A stretch of 64,000 nucleotides of DNA from Phycisphaerae bacterium (GTDB taxonomy: Bacteria; Planctomycetota; Phycisphaerae; Phycisphaerales; UBA1924), in NCBI GenBank assembly GCA_016873295.1, contig VGXM01000014.1, positions 1 to 64,000 on the forward strand, given 5' to 3'. The notes beneath the pieces are model-generated. The model saw nothing but the letters and a program-made list of their open reading frames with translations. It searched no databases and was not told where the DNA came from. A program made the position numbers and the translations under genes. Below, piece by piece: positions 46,295-54,975 of this stretch. Within the stretch, counting starts at the first letter, position 1, and the number at the start of each line of letters is the position of its first letter.

Positions 46295-46666
46295 CTAGCG
46301 CGGCTCATAGCGCTGCACGCGGAGGGGCTGGTTGCCGGGGCCCATGACGAGCACCTTGGGGCGGTGCGAGCGGTACTCCTCGTCGCTCATGAGCGCAAAG
46401 TGCATGATGATGAGCGGGTCGCCCACCTCCACCAGGTGGGCCGCCGCCCCGTTGATCTCCAGCTTCCTCGACCCGTGCTCGCTCCAGAGGACGTAGGTCT
46501 CGAAGCGTTCGGCGTTGCGGCAGTTGGAGATGAGCACGCGGTCGCTGGCCCGCAGCCCCGTCGCCTCCATCCAGTCGGCGTCGAGGGTGATCGACCCGAC
46601 GTAATCGGGCCGCGCCGCCGTCACCTCCGCCCTGTGGATCTTCGCGAACAGCACCTCGCGCAGCAT
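46295..46666 (-). CDS. panD: Aspartate 1-decarboxylase
   Basis: 123 residues. PanD makes beta-alanine for pantothenate and CoA. The zymogen self-cleaves between Gly and Ser in YVGSITLD (Gly23/Ser24), making the pyruvoyl group. MLREVLFAKIHRAEVT at the start and GAAAHLVEVGDPLIIMHFA later are family-typical. The ATG at 46666 has GGAG six bases upstream; a TTG twelve bases further out overlaps this site and is rejected. Confidence 0.95.
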   Translation of the reverse strand: MLREVLFAKIHRAEVTAARPDYVGSITLDADWMEATGLRASDRVLISNCRNAERFETYVLWSEHGSRKLEINGAAAHLVEVGDPLIIMHFALMSDEEYRSHRPKVLVMGPGNQPLRVQRYEPR

Positions 46667-46735
46667 CGCAGACTCCAACCCGCCGGGACGCCCGGGCCCC
46701 GCCCCGCGCCGATCATACCCGCGGCCCCCCGGCCC

Positions 46736-47230
46736 TCATGCCCCGTCGCTCACGGTGCTCTTCGTGCCCCGCAGACCCGCCCGGTCCCGGTTCACCTGGT
46801 CCGGGCGCTCCCAGGGCACGCGCTCGGCGTCGCCCCAGAGCATCTCCAGGTCGTAGTGCAGGCGCGTCTGGGGCTCGAAGAGGTGCACGACCACGTCGAC
46901 GAAGTCCAGCAGCACCCACGTCGCCTTGCCGTCCACGCTGCCGCCGAACGTGGACCGGCCGCGCTGCTTGCCCAGCTCCTCGGCGTGGGCCAGCACGGCC
47001 CGCATCTGGCGTTCGCTGGTGCCGCTCCCGAGCACAAGGTAGTCGGTGACGGGGCTCAGTTCCCGCACGCCCAGGACCACGACGTCCTCGCACTTGGAGT
47101 CATGGATCAGCCGCGCCGCCTCGATCGCGAACTCGCGGGCCTCGTCGCGTGCCTTGGGCGCGCGGGCCTTCCCCTCCGCCGCGGCGCGACGCGCCCGCGG
47201 TTTGGCCGTCTTGCTCTTCTCTTTCGCCAT
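46736..47230 (-). CDS. rsfS: Ribosomal silencing factor RsfS
   Basis: 164 residues. The RsfS core lies at about 30-135: DVVVLGVRELSPVTDYLVLG, then TWVLLDFVDVVVHLFEPQTR and YDLEMLWGDAERV. It binds L14 of the 50S subunit and blocks subunit joining. A Lys/Arg-rich N-terminal tail of about 28 residues and a short C-terminal tail are extra. It starts three bases after the stop of the upstream MBL gene and is surely in the same operon. Confidence 0.93.
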   Translation of the reverse strand: MAKEKSKTAKPRARRAAAEGKARAPKARDEAREFAIEAARLIHDSKCEDVVVLGVRELSPVTDYLVLGSGTSERQMRAVLAHAEELGKQRGRSTFGGSVDGKATWVLLDFVDVVVHLFEPQTRLHYDLEMLWGDAERVPWERPDQVNRDRAGLRGTKSTVSDGA

Positions 47231-47233
47231 GCG

Positions 47234-48070
47234 TCAGGATCGTAGGGGGGCAGTCGGCCGCCCCGGCACAACCACGCCGGCGCCCCGGTCCGACACCTCC
47301 ACCCAGCGGATGGCCCGGTCCGGCGCCGTCACCGTCAGGGAGTACGCCGCCCCTTCGTGCAAGCCCGCGACCAGCTCGGGTCGGTTGCACTGGCGGGACA
47401 GGTGCAGGGCGACCACGTGGCGCCTGGGCCCCATCCGCCGCACCGCCTCCAGGCACTCCTGGTTCGAGAGGTGCCCGCTCCCGCCCATGATGCGGCGCTT
47501 GAGGAACTCGGGCCGTCCCGACGCCCGCTGCATCGCCGGGCAGTAGTTGCTCTCTATCGCGAGCACGTCCGTCCCGCGCAGGTGGCGCACCAGCGGCTCG
47601 GTCACCCGCCCGACGTCGGTCGCCCACCCCAGGCTCGCCCCGCAGGCGAACTCGAATCGCAACGACGCCACCCCCAGCGAGTCGTGCGCGACCAGCAGCG
47701 GGCTCACGCGGGCCGCGCCGAGGGCGAAACCGTCCTCGAACGCCTCGCACCGGGCCTTGCGCAGCAGGCCCGTCCGCTCCGCCCGCCCCAGGTGACGCCG
47801 ATGCACCCACAGCGCGCAGCCCTCCGGGATCGCGCCCGCCCACCCCGGATAGGCGTGGTCGGTGTCCAGGTGCGTCAGCACCATGGCCCCCACGTCGCCC
47901 AGGGACAGCCCGAGCGCGTCCAGCTCTCGCCTCGTCCGCCGCGGTGAGAGCCCCGCGTCGATCAGCGTCACCAGCCCGCCGGCGACCAGCACCGAACAGT
48001 TCCCGCCCGAGCCGCTCGCCAGCACGCAGAGCCGCGCCCCGTTCGGCCCGCCCGTCGCTCGTGCCCGCAC
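47234..48070 (-). CDS. Metallo-beta-lactamase-fold hydrolase (YycJ-like)
   Basis: About 278 residues. ASGSGGNCSVLVAGG near the start, LIDAGLSPRRTRREL, THLDTDHAYPGW, then ESNYCPAM and GGSGHLSNQECLEA match the YycJ/WalJ group of MBL-fold nuclease-like proteins. The metal motif reads HLDTDH in place of HxHxDH, so one His ligand is replaced by Asp. The function may be nucleic-acid cleavage, but this is inferred. The GTG at 48070 has GGGGAGG close before it; a TTG at 48091 is the alternative. Confidence 0.82.
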   Translation of the reverse strand: MRARATGGPNGARLCVLASGSGGNCSVLVAGGLVTLIDAGLSPRRTRRELDALGLSLGDVGAMVLTHLDTDHAYPGWAGAIPEGCALWVHRRHLGRAERTGLLRKARCEAFEDGFALGAARVSPLLVAHDSLGVASLRFEFACGASLGWATDVGRVTEPLVRHLRGTDVLAIESNYCPAMQRASGRPEFLKRRIMGGSGHLSNQECLEAVRRMGPRRHVVALHLSRQCNRPELVAGLHEGAAYSLTVTAPDRAIRWVEVSDRGAGVVVPGRPTAPLRS

Positions 48071-48109
48071 CGCGCCCTCCCCGCTCCCCAAGTGGCACCG
48101 GCCTCCGGC

Positions 48110-48952
48110 TCAGACGTACTCCGCCCCCTCCGCCGGCGCCGCGTTCTCGCGCTCGCGGGCGCCGCGGGCGGAGAGCGCCGGGCAGAACGCCCGCGTCCCG
48201 CTCGCAAGGAACTCCGCCATCTCGCCCGCCGGCGGGCACGTCGCGCCCCTTTCCCTCAGGCGCTCGATCAGCTCGCCCTTGGGCATCGTGACGCGGAAGA
48301 CCTCGCGGAAGGCCCGGCGCAGCCCGGTGATGTGCTCGCGGCTCATCCCCGACCGCCTCAGCCCCACGAGGTTCAACCCCATGACCCTGTTCCGCCCCCA
48401 CGCCACGCAGAAGGGCGGCACGTCCGCCGACACCATGCTCCCGCCCGACATGAATGCCAGCCGACCCACCCGCGTGAACTGGTGCACGCCCGTCATCCCG
48501 CTCAGGGTCACGCTGTCCCCGACCACGCCGTGACCGGCCACCGCCGCCCCGTTCACCATCACCACGCCGCTGCCGATCCGCGCGTCGTGCCCGGCGTGGG
48601 CCCCCGCCATCATCATCACCCGGTCGCCCACCGTGGTCGGCGCCTCCGGCCTGGTCGCCGCGTGGATCGTGACCTTCTCGCGCAGGATGCTGTCCCGCCC
48701 GATCTTCACGCCCGGCGTGGGGTCCCCGGGCTTGAACTTGAAGTCCTGCCCGGGCATCCCCAGGCAACAGAACGGATACACCACCGTCCCCGAACCGATC
48801 TCGATCGGCCCCTGGAGGTGCACGTGCGCGATCAGGCGCACGCCCGCGCCCAGCACGACCCGCCCGTCCAGCACGCAATACGGCCCGACCTCGGCCCCGT
48901 CGCCCGTCTCGATGTCGCCCGACAGCACCGCCGTCGGGTGGATCTTCGCCAT
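48110..48952 (-). CDS. lpxA: UDP-N-acetylglucosamine acyltransferase
   Basis: 280 residues. A left-handed beta-helix of hexapeptide repeats (IHPTAVLSGDIETGDGAEVG and on) is followed by a C-terminal helical domain. The catalytic His is in GAHAGHDARIG. LpxA adds the first hydroxyacyl chain to UDP-GlcNAc in lipid A synthesis, so the organism should have a lipid A-bearing outer membrane. GMPGQDFKFKPG replaces the more usual PQDLKYKGE. It heads a minus-strand run that continues into the MBL gene 39 bases on; other lpx genes are not here. Confidence 0.93.
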   Translation of the reverse strand: MAKIHPTAVLSGDIETGDGAEVGPYCVLDGRVVLGAGVRLIAHVHLQGPIEIGSGTVVYPFCCLGMPGQDFKFKPGDPTPGVKIGRDSILREKVTIHAATRPEAPTTVGDRVMMMAGAHAGHDARIGSGVVMVNGAAVAGHGVVGDSVTLSGMTGVHQFTRVGRLAFMSGGSMVSADVPPFCVAWGRNRVMGLNLVGLRRSGMSREHITGLRRAFREVFRVTMPKGELIERLRERGATCPPAGEMAEFLASGTRAFCPALSARGARERENAAPAEGAEYV

Positions 48953-49002
48953 GCCCGCAGGGTATCCCCGCCCGCCGCCGCCCCGCCCGCCTTCAATCCC
49001 GC

Positions 49003-49695
49003 GTGAGCGTCGAGATCCACGACCTGGGCACGATGCCCTACGCCGCCGCCTACGCCCGACAGGCGGAAGCCGTCCAGCGCGTGCTCCGCGACCGCGACGC
49101 CAACGCGCCGGGCGTCGGCGTGGTCTTCTTCGTCCAGCACCCCCCGGTCATCACGCTGACCCCCAGGGCCGCTCCGAACCTGCTCGCCTCGCCCGCCCAG
49201 CTCTCGTGCCTGGGGATCGAGGTCGCGGCGACCGACCGCGGCGGGGACATCACCTACCACGGGCCGGGGCAGTTGGTGGTGTATCCGATCCTCGACCTCA
49301 ACCGCCTGAACCTGGGCCTGCACGCCTACATGCGCCTGCTCGAGGACACGGTGCGGCGCACGATCGCGCGGTTCGGGGTCGAGGGCGGGCGCGACCCGGC
49401 GGCGACCGGCGTGTGGGTGGGCGACGCCAAGATCTGCGCCATGGGCGTCCGCGTGCGCCAATGGGTGTCGATGCACGGGCTGGCGCTCAACGTCGACCCG
49501 GCCCTGGAACATTTCGACCTGATCGTGCCGTGCGGGCTGGGCGGGCGGGGCGTGACCAGCCTGCGCCGCCTGCTGGGGCCGGCGTGCCCGTCGATGGCGG
49601 CGGTGCAAGCGGCGCTGTGCGAGGAACTGGGCGGAGCGGTGGGGCGGGCGCGCGACGCCGCCGTCGCGATCCGGGCCGGCGGGCGGGGGACGTGA
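49003..49695 (+). CDS. lipB: Octanoyl-[acyl-carrier-protein]:protein N-octanoyltransferase
   Basis: 230 residues. The family signature RGGDITYHGPGQLVVYPI, the catalytic Lys in GDAKICAMGVRV, and the catalytic Cys in IVPCGLGGRGVTSL are present. LipB moves octanoyl from ACP to lipoyl domains, step one of lipoate synthesis. A GTG start at 49003. It is divergent from lpxA with 50 bases between the starts; lipA is not in the window. Confidence 0.94.
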   Translation: MSVEIHDLGTMPYAAAYARQAEAVQRVLRDRDANAPGVGVVFFVQHPPVITLTPRAAPNLLASPAQLSCLGIEVAATDRGGDITYHGPGQLVVYPILDLNRLNLGLHAYMRLLEDTVRRTIARFGVEGGRDPAATGVWVGDAKICAMGVRVRQWVSMHGLALNVDPALEHFDLIVPCGLGGRGVTSLRRLLGPACPSMAAVQAALCEELGGAVGRARDAAVAIRAGGRGT

Positions 49696-49724
49696 TCGGA
49701 GGCGCGGGCGGTGGCGACGAGCGC

Positions 49725-50366
49725 TCAGGGCGTCGGGGGCGCGGGGGCCTCCGGGGCGGGCTCGACCTTGAGTTCCTTGAGCACCTCGGCGGTGATGTCG
49801 GTCCCGCCGAACAGGACGGGCCGGCGCAGCACCTCCTGCAGGGCCTCGTTGGCGTTGTTCACGCTGAAGGCGTCGGGCGCCGCGGAGGAGATCACGACCG
49901 AGAGCCCCTTGGCGGCGGCGACGCTCCGGGCGGTCTTGGAGACCAGGCCGAAGACCTCGCGGATCTGGGCGGCGACATAGACGTCCATCTGCCCGGCGAG
50001 GCCCTGCTGCCTGGTCTGGAGCTCCTGGTTCTTGGCCTGCCCGGTGGACATGAGCGGGGCGCGCTCGGGGCTGTCCTGCGCGAGCGACTCGAACTTCTTG
50101 CTCAACTCCTCGAGCTCCGTGCGCAGGGGCTGGAGGATGGCGTTGAGCTCGGCGACCTTGGCCTCGCGTGGGCCCGAGTACTCCTTGGACTGGAAGACCC
50201 GGGTCATGGCCTCGAACGTGTCGAGCGTGGCCACGCCGGAGGCGGGCTGGAGGTGCGGGGCGTCGGCCCGGGCGTGGGGCGCGCCGATCGGAACGCGGGC
50301 GCCGACCGCAAGGGCGACGGCCGCCGCCAGCCCGCCGAACACCAACACGCGCTCTGCCTTGTTCAT
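49725..50366 (-). CDS. OmpH/Skp-family periplasmic chaperone-like protein
   Basis: 213 residues. A signal peptide (FGGLAAAVALAVGA, cleaved about residue 35) is followed by TLDTFEAMTRVF and a long helical hairpin (about 60-160, LRTELEELSKKFESL) and a strand KGLSVVISSA near 165, the OmpH/Skp layout. Such proteins hold unfolded outer-membrane proteins in the periplasm. The C-terminus is Pro/Ala-rich. Its gene stands on the other side of lipB from lpxA, which fits an envelope role. It has a long leader with two hairpins. Confidence 0.8.
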   Translation of the reverse strand: MNKAERVLVFGGLAAAVALAVGARVPIGAPHARADAPHLQPASGVATLDTFEAMTRVFQSKEYSGPREAKVAELNAILQPLRTELEELSKKFESLAQDSPERAPLMSTGQAKNQELQTRQQGLAGQMDVYVAAQIREVFGLVSKTARSVAAAKGLSVVISSAAPDAFSVNNANEALQEVLRRPVLFGGTDITAEVLKELKVEPAPEAPAPPTP

Positions 50367-50446
50367 CGCTGAGTCTCCGAGTGTGCCGGGTGGGCCGGCG
50401 GAGGGAGGGGCCCGTGGGGGCCGGTGGAGCCGGGGCGTGCCGGCGC

Positions 50447-50471
50447 AAAAAGGAAGGGTGCACGGGCACCC
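50447..50471 (-). terminator. Terminator-like hairpin in the leader of the ompH-like gene
   Basis: On the minus strand GGGTGC-CCGT-GCACCC is followed by TTCCTTTTT. It lies 81-105 bases upstream of the ompH-like start codon, in the direction of transcription of that gene, so it could be an attenuator in the leader or the end of a short separate RNA. Confidence 0.6.
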
Positions 50472-50486
50472 GCACAAGCGTATGCG

Positions 50487-50525
50487 GGCCCGCTCTCCCC
50501 CGTTCGCGGCGGGGGCGAGCGGGCC
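50487..50525. other. 15-bp inverted repeat in the 389-bp gap between ompH-like and cytochrome genes
   Basis: GGCCCGCTCTCCCCC (50487-50501) pairs with GGGGGCGAGCGGGCC (50511-50525) with one mismatch and a nine-base loop. With the hairpin at 50447-50471 it makes a structured tract in the divergent region 50367-50755. The rest of the gap shows only a GGAGG site before the cytochrome start and no gene. Confidence 0.55.
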
Positions 50526-50755
50526 GATCACGCCCGGCGTTCGCCGCCTCCGCGCCGCACGGTCCGATCGGGCGCTGCTCGGTGCGCCGAAGCGGACCAA
50601 CCCCTCCCCGGCCGCCCCCTGACTGGGAGCGTGCGGCGGCCTACAGGCGTCAAGGTCGGAACAGCTTCGCCGCGGGCCGCCGATCGGCGGGGCGTTCCGG
50701 TCGAGCCGTTCAGGACCCGCTCCGATAGTGGGTGGTCCCGCGGAGGTCCACCCGG

Positions 50756-51562
50756 ATGACATCACGAGTTTCGTTGAGAGTGGCTCGCGGCCGCGAGCTT
50801 GCAAGGCGGTCGATCGTGCCCGTGCTGGTCGCCACGGCGGTCGGCGTCGGGCTGATCCGCCCGGCGATCGGCGCGGGCGACTCGGAGCGGGGCAAGCGCG
50901 AGTCCCGCCCCCATCCGGCGCTGAACGCGGGGCAGAGCTGCACCTCGTGCCACGACATGGACCGCGACGCGTCCCACCCGGTGGACGTGGTGCCGTCGAT
51001 GCCGGTGCCGGCGACTCTGCCTCTGTTCGGCGGCGTGATGACGTGCGCGACGTGCCACGCCGAGCCGGGGAGCGAGGTGCCGACGCGGGCGATGCTGCGA
51101 GCGGTGGACTCGCCGGGCGGGATGTGCGTCCAGTGCCACACGCCGGGGGGCTCGTCGCGCGGGGCCCACGCCGATCCCCTGATCAAGGCGCACGCGATTC
51201 GCGGGGAGGAGGCCAACAGGGGTGCGAGGCCCGTGTGGGGCGGGCTCGACGGCGAGAGTCGAACGTGCCTGGCGTGCCACGACGGCGGGATCGGGGGCGA
51301 CGCGGCGTACCACGGCCCGGAGCTGCGCCGCATGGCGGCGCGGGGGGTGGGCGAGCACCCCGTCGGCATCGTGTATGACGAGCGCCGGCCCTCGAACCCC
51401 GACACGAGACTCAAGCCGGCGTCGAGCCTCTCACACGCGGTTCGCCTGGTCGACGGCACGGTGTCGTGCGTGACGTGCCACAGCGTCTACTCCCGCGAGC
51501 AGAGCCTGCTGACGAAGAACAACCGCGGCAGCGAACTGTGCCTGACCTGCCACATCCAGTAG
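50756..51562 (+). CDS. Exported six-heme c-type cytochrome
   Basis: 268 residues. An N-terminal signal segment (about 15-40, IVPVLVATAVGVGLI) is followed by six CxxCH heme sites: CTSCH, CATCH, CVQCH, CLACH, CVTCH and, at the very end, CLTCH. Extra His residues near the motifs could be distal ligands, as in the doubled-CxxCH family. It should carry electrons outside the cytoplasm; the partner is unknown and no cytochrome maturation genes are near. The ATG at 50756 has GGAGG ten bases upstream; a GTG at 50732 is the alternative. Confidence 0.85.
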   Translation: MTSRVSLRVARGRELARRSIVPVLVATAVGVGLIRPAIGAGDSERGKRESRPHPALNAGQSCTSCHDMDRDASHPVDVVPSMPVPATLPLFGGVMTCATCHAEPGSEVPTRAMLRAVDSPGGMCVQCHTPGGSSRGAHADPLIKAHAIRGEEANRGARPVWGGLDGESRTCLACHDGGIGGDAAYHGPELRRMAARGVGEHPVGIVYDERRPSNPDTRLKPASSLSHAVRLVDGTVSCVTCHSVYSREQSLLTKNNRGSELCLTCHIQ

Positions 51563-51580
51563 CGGGCCCGGGTCGGCGGT

Positions 51581-52720
51581 TCAACGGGTGGATTCGACGA
51601 ACCGCACGTTTCGGGCCGCGAGGTCCGCCAGGAGGCGCTCCGCGATGCCGGGGATCATCGCGAGGTGCTCGGGCGGGTGGACGCCCGGCCGGCGGAGCGC
51701 GCCGTCGGCGATCAGGCGGGCGACGCTCGTGCACGGGAACGCCGTGGTGCGGGCCATGCTCGTGGTCCGGGTCGCGGCGTCGTAGACGTCGAGCAGGTCC
51801 CAGGTGAGTCGGCCGCCCTTGGCGCCGGCGGCGGTGACGCGCATGACGGTGAGGTCCTCTTCGCCGGGCTGGTAGGACCACTTGGGAAAGAGCAGGGCGG
51901 AGGTGAGTTCGAGGGGGACGACCCTGGCGCCGTTGAGGTCGATGGGAGTCTTGGAGAAGAGCCCGGTCTCGCGGAAGGCGCGCATGAGGTCGACGTGCCC
52001 CGGGTACCGGAGGGTCTTTTCCTTCATGAAGGGGACGCGGAGGGTGGACGCGAGGGAGCGCAGGCCGTCGGTGTTGAAGGCCTCGAGCGTCCCGACGCCC
52101 GGGAGGTCGAGGGGCTCGGGCTCGGAGAGGGCGGGGCGCGTGACGACGCGCCCGTGCTCGACCAGGCGGGCCGGGCGCGTGTACTCCTCGATGACGTCCG
52201 CGGGGCTGAAGGCGGCCTTGTACTCGAAGGGCCGGCGGCGCTCGCGGGGCAGCCCGCCCACGTAGATCTCGATCGACTCGCAGGGCGAGAGGCGATGGGC
52301 CGCCAGCCCGGCCAGCAGGTGGCTCATGCCCGGCGCGACCCCCATGTCCACGACGCACGTCACTCCCTTGCCCCGGGCATGGGCGTCGAGCTCCAGCGCG
52401 TTCTCGGGCATGAACGAGATGTCGGCGCAGGGACGCCCCGCGTCGATCACGGTCCGGAGGGCGGCGAACCCCAGGTGGCTGGCCAGCGCCCCCAGCACGA
52501 CGTCAGCCCCCTCGACCAGGCGACGGATCTCGCGGGGGTTGGAGAGGTCGGCGGGCGCGGTGGCGAGCGCGACGCCCAGGCGGCGGGCCCGCTCCGCGGT
52601 CAGCTCCAGCGCGTGGGGCCTGGCGTCGGCGGCCGTCACGCGGAAGGCCGGGTCGGCGGCCAGGTCGGTGGCCATGACCGATCCCACCATCCCCGAACCG
52701 AGAACAACGGCGTGGATCAT
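51581..52720 (-). CDS. Saccharopine dehydrogenase-family oxidoreductase
   Basis: 379 residues. The N-terminal Rossmann fold begins IHAVVLGSGMVGSVMATDLA, and DVVLGALASHLGFAALRTVI, CVVDMGVAPGMSHLLAGL and EAFNTDGLRSL match the saccharopine dehydrogenase/lysine-ketoglutarate reductase group. The member seen alone in bacteria may act on saccharopine, carboxynorspermidine or an unknown imine; substrate cannot be told. The ATG at 52720 has GGAG six bases upstream. It begins 11 bases after sppA on the same strand. Confidence 0.82.
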   Translation of the reverse strand: MIHAVVLGSGMVGSVMATDLAADPAFRVTAADARPHALELTAERARRLGVALATAPADLSNPREIRRLVEGADVVLGALASHLGFAALRTVIDAGRPCADISFMPENALELDAHARGKGVTCVVDMGVAPGMSHLLAGLAAHRLSPCESIEIYVGGLPRERRRPFEYKAAFSPADVIEEYTRPARLVEHGRVVTRPALSEPEPLDLPGVGTLEAFNTDGLRSLASTLRVPFMKEKTLRYPGHVDLMRAFRETGLFSKTPIDLNGARVVPLELTSALLFPKWSYQPGEEDLTVMRVTAAGAKGGRLTWDLLDVYDAATRTTSMARTTAFPCTSVARLIADGALRRPGVHPPEHLAMIPGIAERLLADLAARNVRFVESTR

Positions 52721-52731
52721 GCGGGGCTCCG

Positions 52732-53730
52732 TCAGCGGGGCGAGTGGGCGCCGAGGCTCTCCCAGGCGGGGGTCCACAGGTAGTAGACGCCCGAGTGCGG
52801 CAGGGCGTCGGCGCCCGCGAGGTTGAGTTGCACGAGGTTGACCTGCGCCCCCGAAGCGTCGGCGAGGGCGTAGGGCGAGCGCGGGCCCTTGTCGGAGGCC
52901 CCGGGGTACTTGACCAGCCGCGCCGAGGAAACGCCCGCGAGGTCCTTGGCCAGCGCGAAGGCCTCGCGCACGCCGCCCAGGTGGTCGACCAGCCCGGCGG
53001 CGTGGGCGGCGGCGCCCGTCACGACCCGCCCGTCGGTGAGTTCGTCGAGCCGCGCCGCGTCGATCGCCGGCCGCCGTTCCACGACGCGGGACCGGAACGA
53101 GGCGTAGAAGTCGTCGACGATCGCCTGGAGGACGGCGTAGTGACGCTCGCGGGGCGGTTCGAGGGGGTTGGCCAGGTCCTTGTTGGGCCCGCTGGTCAGG
53201 GCGCGGGAACGGACGCCGATCATGCCCAGGCCCTCGCTGAGGTTGATGGTGGGGATGATGACGCCGATGGAGCCGGTGAGGGTGGTGGGCTGGGCGACGA
53301 TGGCGTCGGCGGCGAGGGCGAGGTAGTAGCCGCCGCTCGCCGCCACCTCGCCCATGGAGGCGACGACGGGCTTGCCGGAGTCGGCGCGGAAGCGCCGCAC
53401 CTCGTCGTAGAGCGTTGCGGACCCCGTGACGGTCCCGCCGGGGCTGTTGATGCGGAGGACGACGGCCCGCACGGCGGGGTCGGTGCGGGCCCGCTCAAGC
53501 CGCTTGGCCGCCTCGTCCACGGGGTTCTCGCCCCGCCCCAGGAGCGAGGGGCGCGACGCATCGGCGATGAGCCCGGTCACGTCGATGAGCGCGACCTTGG
53601 CGCCCGAGGCGTGCGGTTCCAGGACGGTCTCTTCGCGCAGGCCGCGCTCCGGGCCCCCGAAGTTCACGTTGACCGTGGGCGTGCAGGCGGCGAGCAGGGC
53701 GAGCATGGAGAGCAGGAGGCGGACGGGCAT
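52732..53730 (-). CDS. sppA: Signal peptide peptidase SppA (S49), lipoprotein
   Basis: 332 residues. The N-terminus MPVRLLLSMLALLAAC is a lipoprotein signal with lipobox LAAC (Cys16). The single S49 domain has VLRINSPGGTVTGSATLYDE, the catalytic Ser in GEVAASGGYYLALAAD and the likely Lys in TSGPNKDLANPLEP. It should cut leftover signal peptides. It is the short, one-domain type. It lies divergently from rsmH across a 196-bp gap. Confidence 0.9.
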   Translation of the reverse strand: MPVRLLLSMLALLAACTPTVNVNFGGPERGLREETVLEPHASGAKVALIDVTGLIADASRPSLLGRGENPVDEAAKRLERARTDPAVRAVVLRINSPGGTVTGSATLYDEVRRFRADSGKPVVASMGEVAASGGYYLALAADAIVAQPTTLTGSIGVIIPTINLSEGLGMIGVRSRALTSGPNKDLANPLEPPRERHYAVLQAIVDDFYASFRSRVVERRPAIDAARLDELTDGRVVTGAAAHAAGLVDHLGGVREAFALAKDLAGVSSARLVKYPGASDKGPRSPYALADASGAQVNLVQLNLAGADALPHSGVYYLWTPAWESLGAHSPR

Positions 53731-53926
53731 GGGGTCAGGGTATCGTGGGGCCCCGACGGGATGTAGAGTCGGAGTGGTCGGAGCAACCCCCGATCTCCCC
53801 CCAAAGGAGAGCGAACACGCCCGGGATGGGCGAGTCCGCGAGCGAATCCCGGGATGGGGGGGCCGGGCGCGTCCGAACGATGCCCATGCCCCAGGGATGA
53901 CCAGAGAGGCTTGGAGGTACGGTCGC

Positions 53927-54829
53927 GTGATCCACCTGCCTGTGATGGTCGAGCGCGTGCTCGGGGTGCTGGCGCCCCGACCGGGCGAGGTGTTCGCGGA
54001 CTTGACCGCCGGGATGGGCGGGCACGCGGCGGCGGTCGCGGCGAGGCTCGGGCCAGGCGGGACCGTGGTCCTCAACGACTGCGACCCTACCCACCTTGAG
54101 TCGGCGGCGGCGCGGGTGAGGGACGCGTGCGGGTCGGCCTGCCCGCGGGTGGTGCCCGTTCGGGGCAACTTCGCGGACCTGCCCTCGACGATGGCGGAGC
54201 GCGGACTCTGCGCCGACATGGTCCTGGCGGACCTGGGCTTCTCTTCGGCGCAGATGGAGCAGGCGGCCCGGGGCTTGAGCTTCATGCGGGACGGCCCCCT
54301 GGACATGCGCCTGGACCCGGCGCTCGCGACGACCGCGGCCGACCTGGTCAACTCGCTCACCGAGGAGGAACTTGCGCAGTTGATCCGGGAGTTCGGGGAG
54401 GAACGGGCCGCCCGCCGGATCGCCAGAAAGTTGGCCCAGGAGCGGACCCGGGAACCGATATCCACGACGGGGCGGTTGGCCGAGCTGGTGCGCTCGGTCG
54501 CCGGCCCGCGGACGGGCGGCATCGACCCCGCGACCCGGACGTTCCAGGCGCTGCGGATCGCGGTGAACGACGAGCTGGGGGTCCTGTCGGCGCTGCTGGA
54601 CGCGGTGTCCCGCGGCGCGAGGGGTTGGCTGGCGGCGGGAGCACGCGTGGCGATCATCAGCTTCCATTCGCTGGAGGACCGGGCCGTGAAGCGGTGCTTC
54701 GCGTCCCTGGTCGAGCACGGGCGGGCGACGGACCTGCTCGGGGGCGCGGCGGAGGCGTCGGACGCCGAGGTCGCCGCCAACCCGAGGGCCAGGTCGGCCA
54801 AGCTCCGGGCGGTCGCGCTGCGGGGTTGA
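53927..54829 (+). CDS. rsmH: 16S rRNA (cytosine-1402-N4)-methyltransferase
   Basis: About 300 residues. RsmH methylates C1402 of 16S rRNA and usually opens the dcw cluster. Seen are HLPVMVERVLGVL, the SAM site DLTAGMGGHAAAVA, ADLGFSSAQMEQAARGLSF, PLDMRLD, FGEERAARRIA, TFQALRIAVNDEL and ISFHSLEDRAVK. The GTG at 53927 is preferred, with GGAGG nine bases before it and a family-like VIHLPVM start; an ATG 30 bases upstream is the alternative. The 145-bp gap after it holds nothing recognised but a weak AAGGA before the next start. Confidence 0.94.
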   Translation: MIHLPVMVERVLGVLAPRPGEVFADLTAGMGGHAAAVAARLGPGGTVVLNDCDPTHLESAAARVRDACGSACPRVVPVRGNFADLPSTMAERGLCADMVLADLGFSSAQMEQAARGLSFMRDGPLDMRLDPALATTAADLVNSLTEEELAQLIREFGEERAARRIARKLAQERTREPISTTGRLAELVRSVAGPRTGGIDPATRTFQALRIAVNDELGVLSALLDAVSRGARGWLAAGARVAIISFHSLEDRAVKRCFASLVEHGRATDLLGGAAEASDAEVAANPRARSAKLRAVALRG

Positions 54830-54975
54830 CCTCGTCGTCGGGCCGAGAGGCCCGGTCGGCGGATTCGGGCCGAGGGGCGTCGGTCGCCAGGACGGCGACT
54901 CGGGCGCGACGACCCTGCGTACGCTGCCGTCCCCATCGGGCAGGACATCCGGGCACCAAGGTAAGGACGCCAAGA

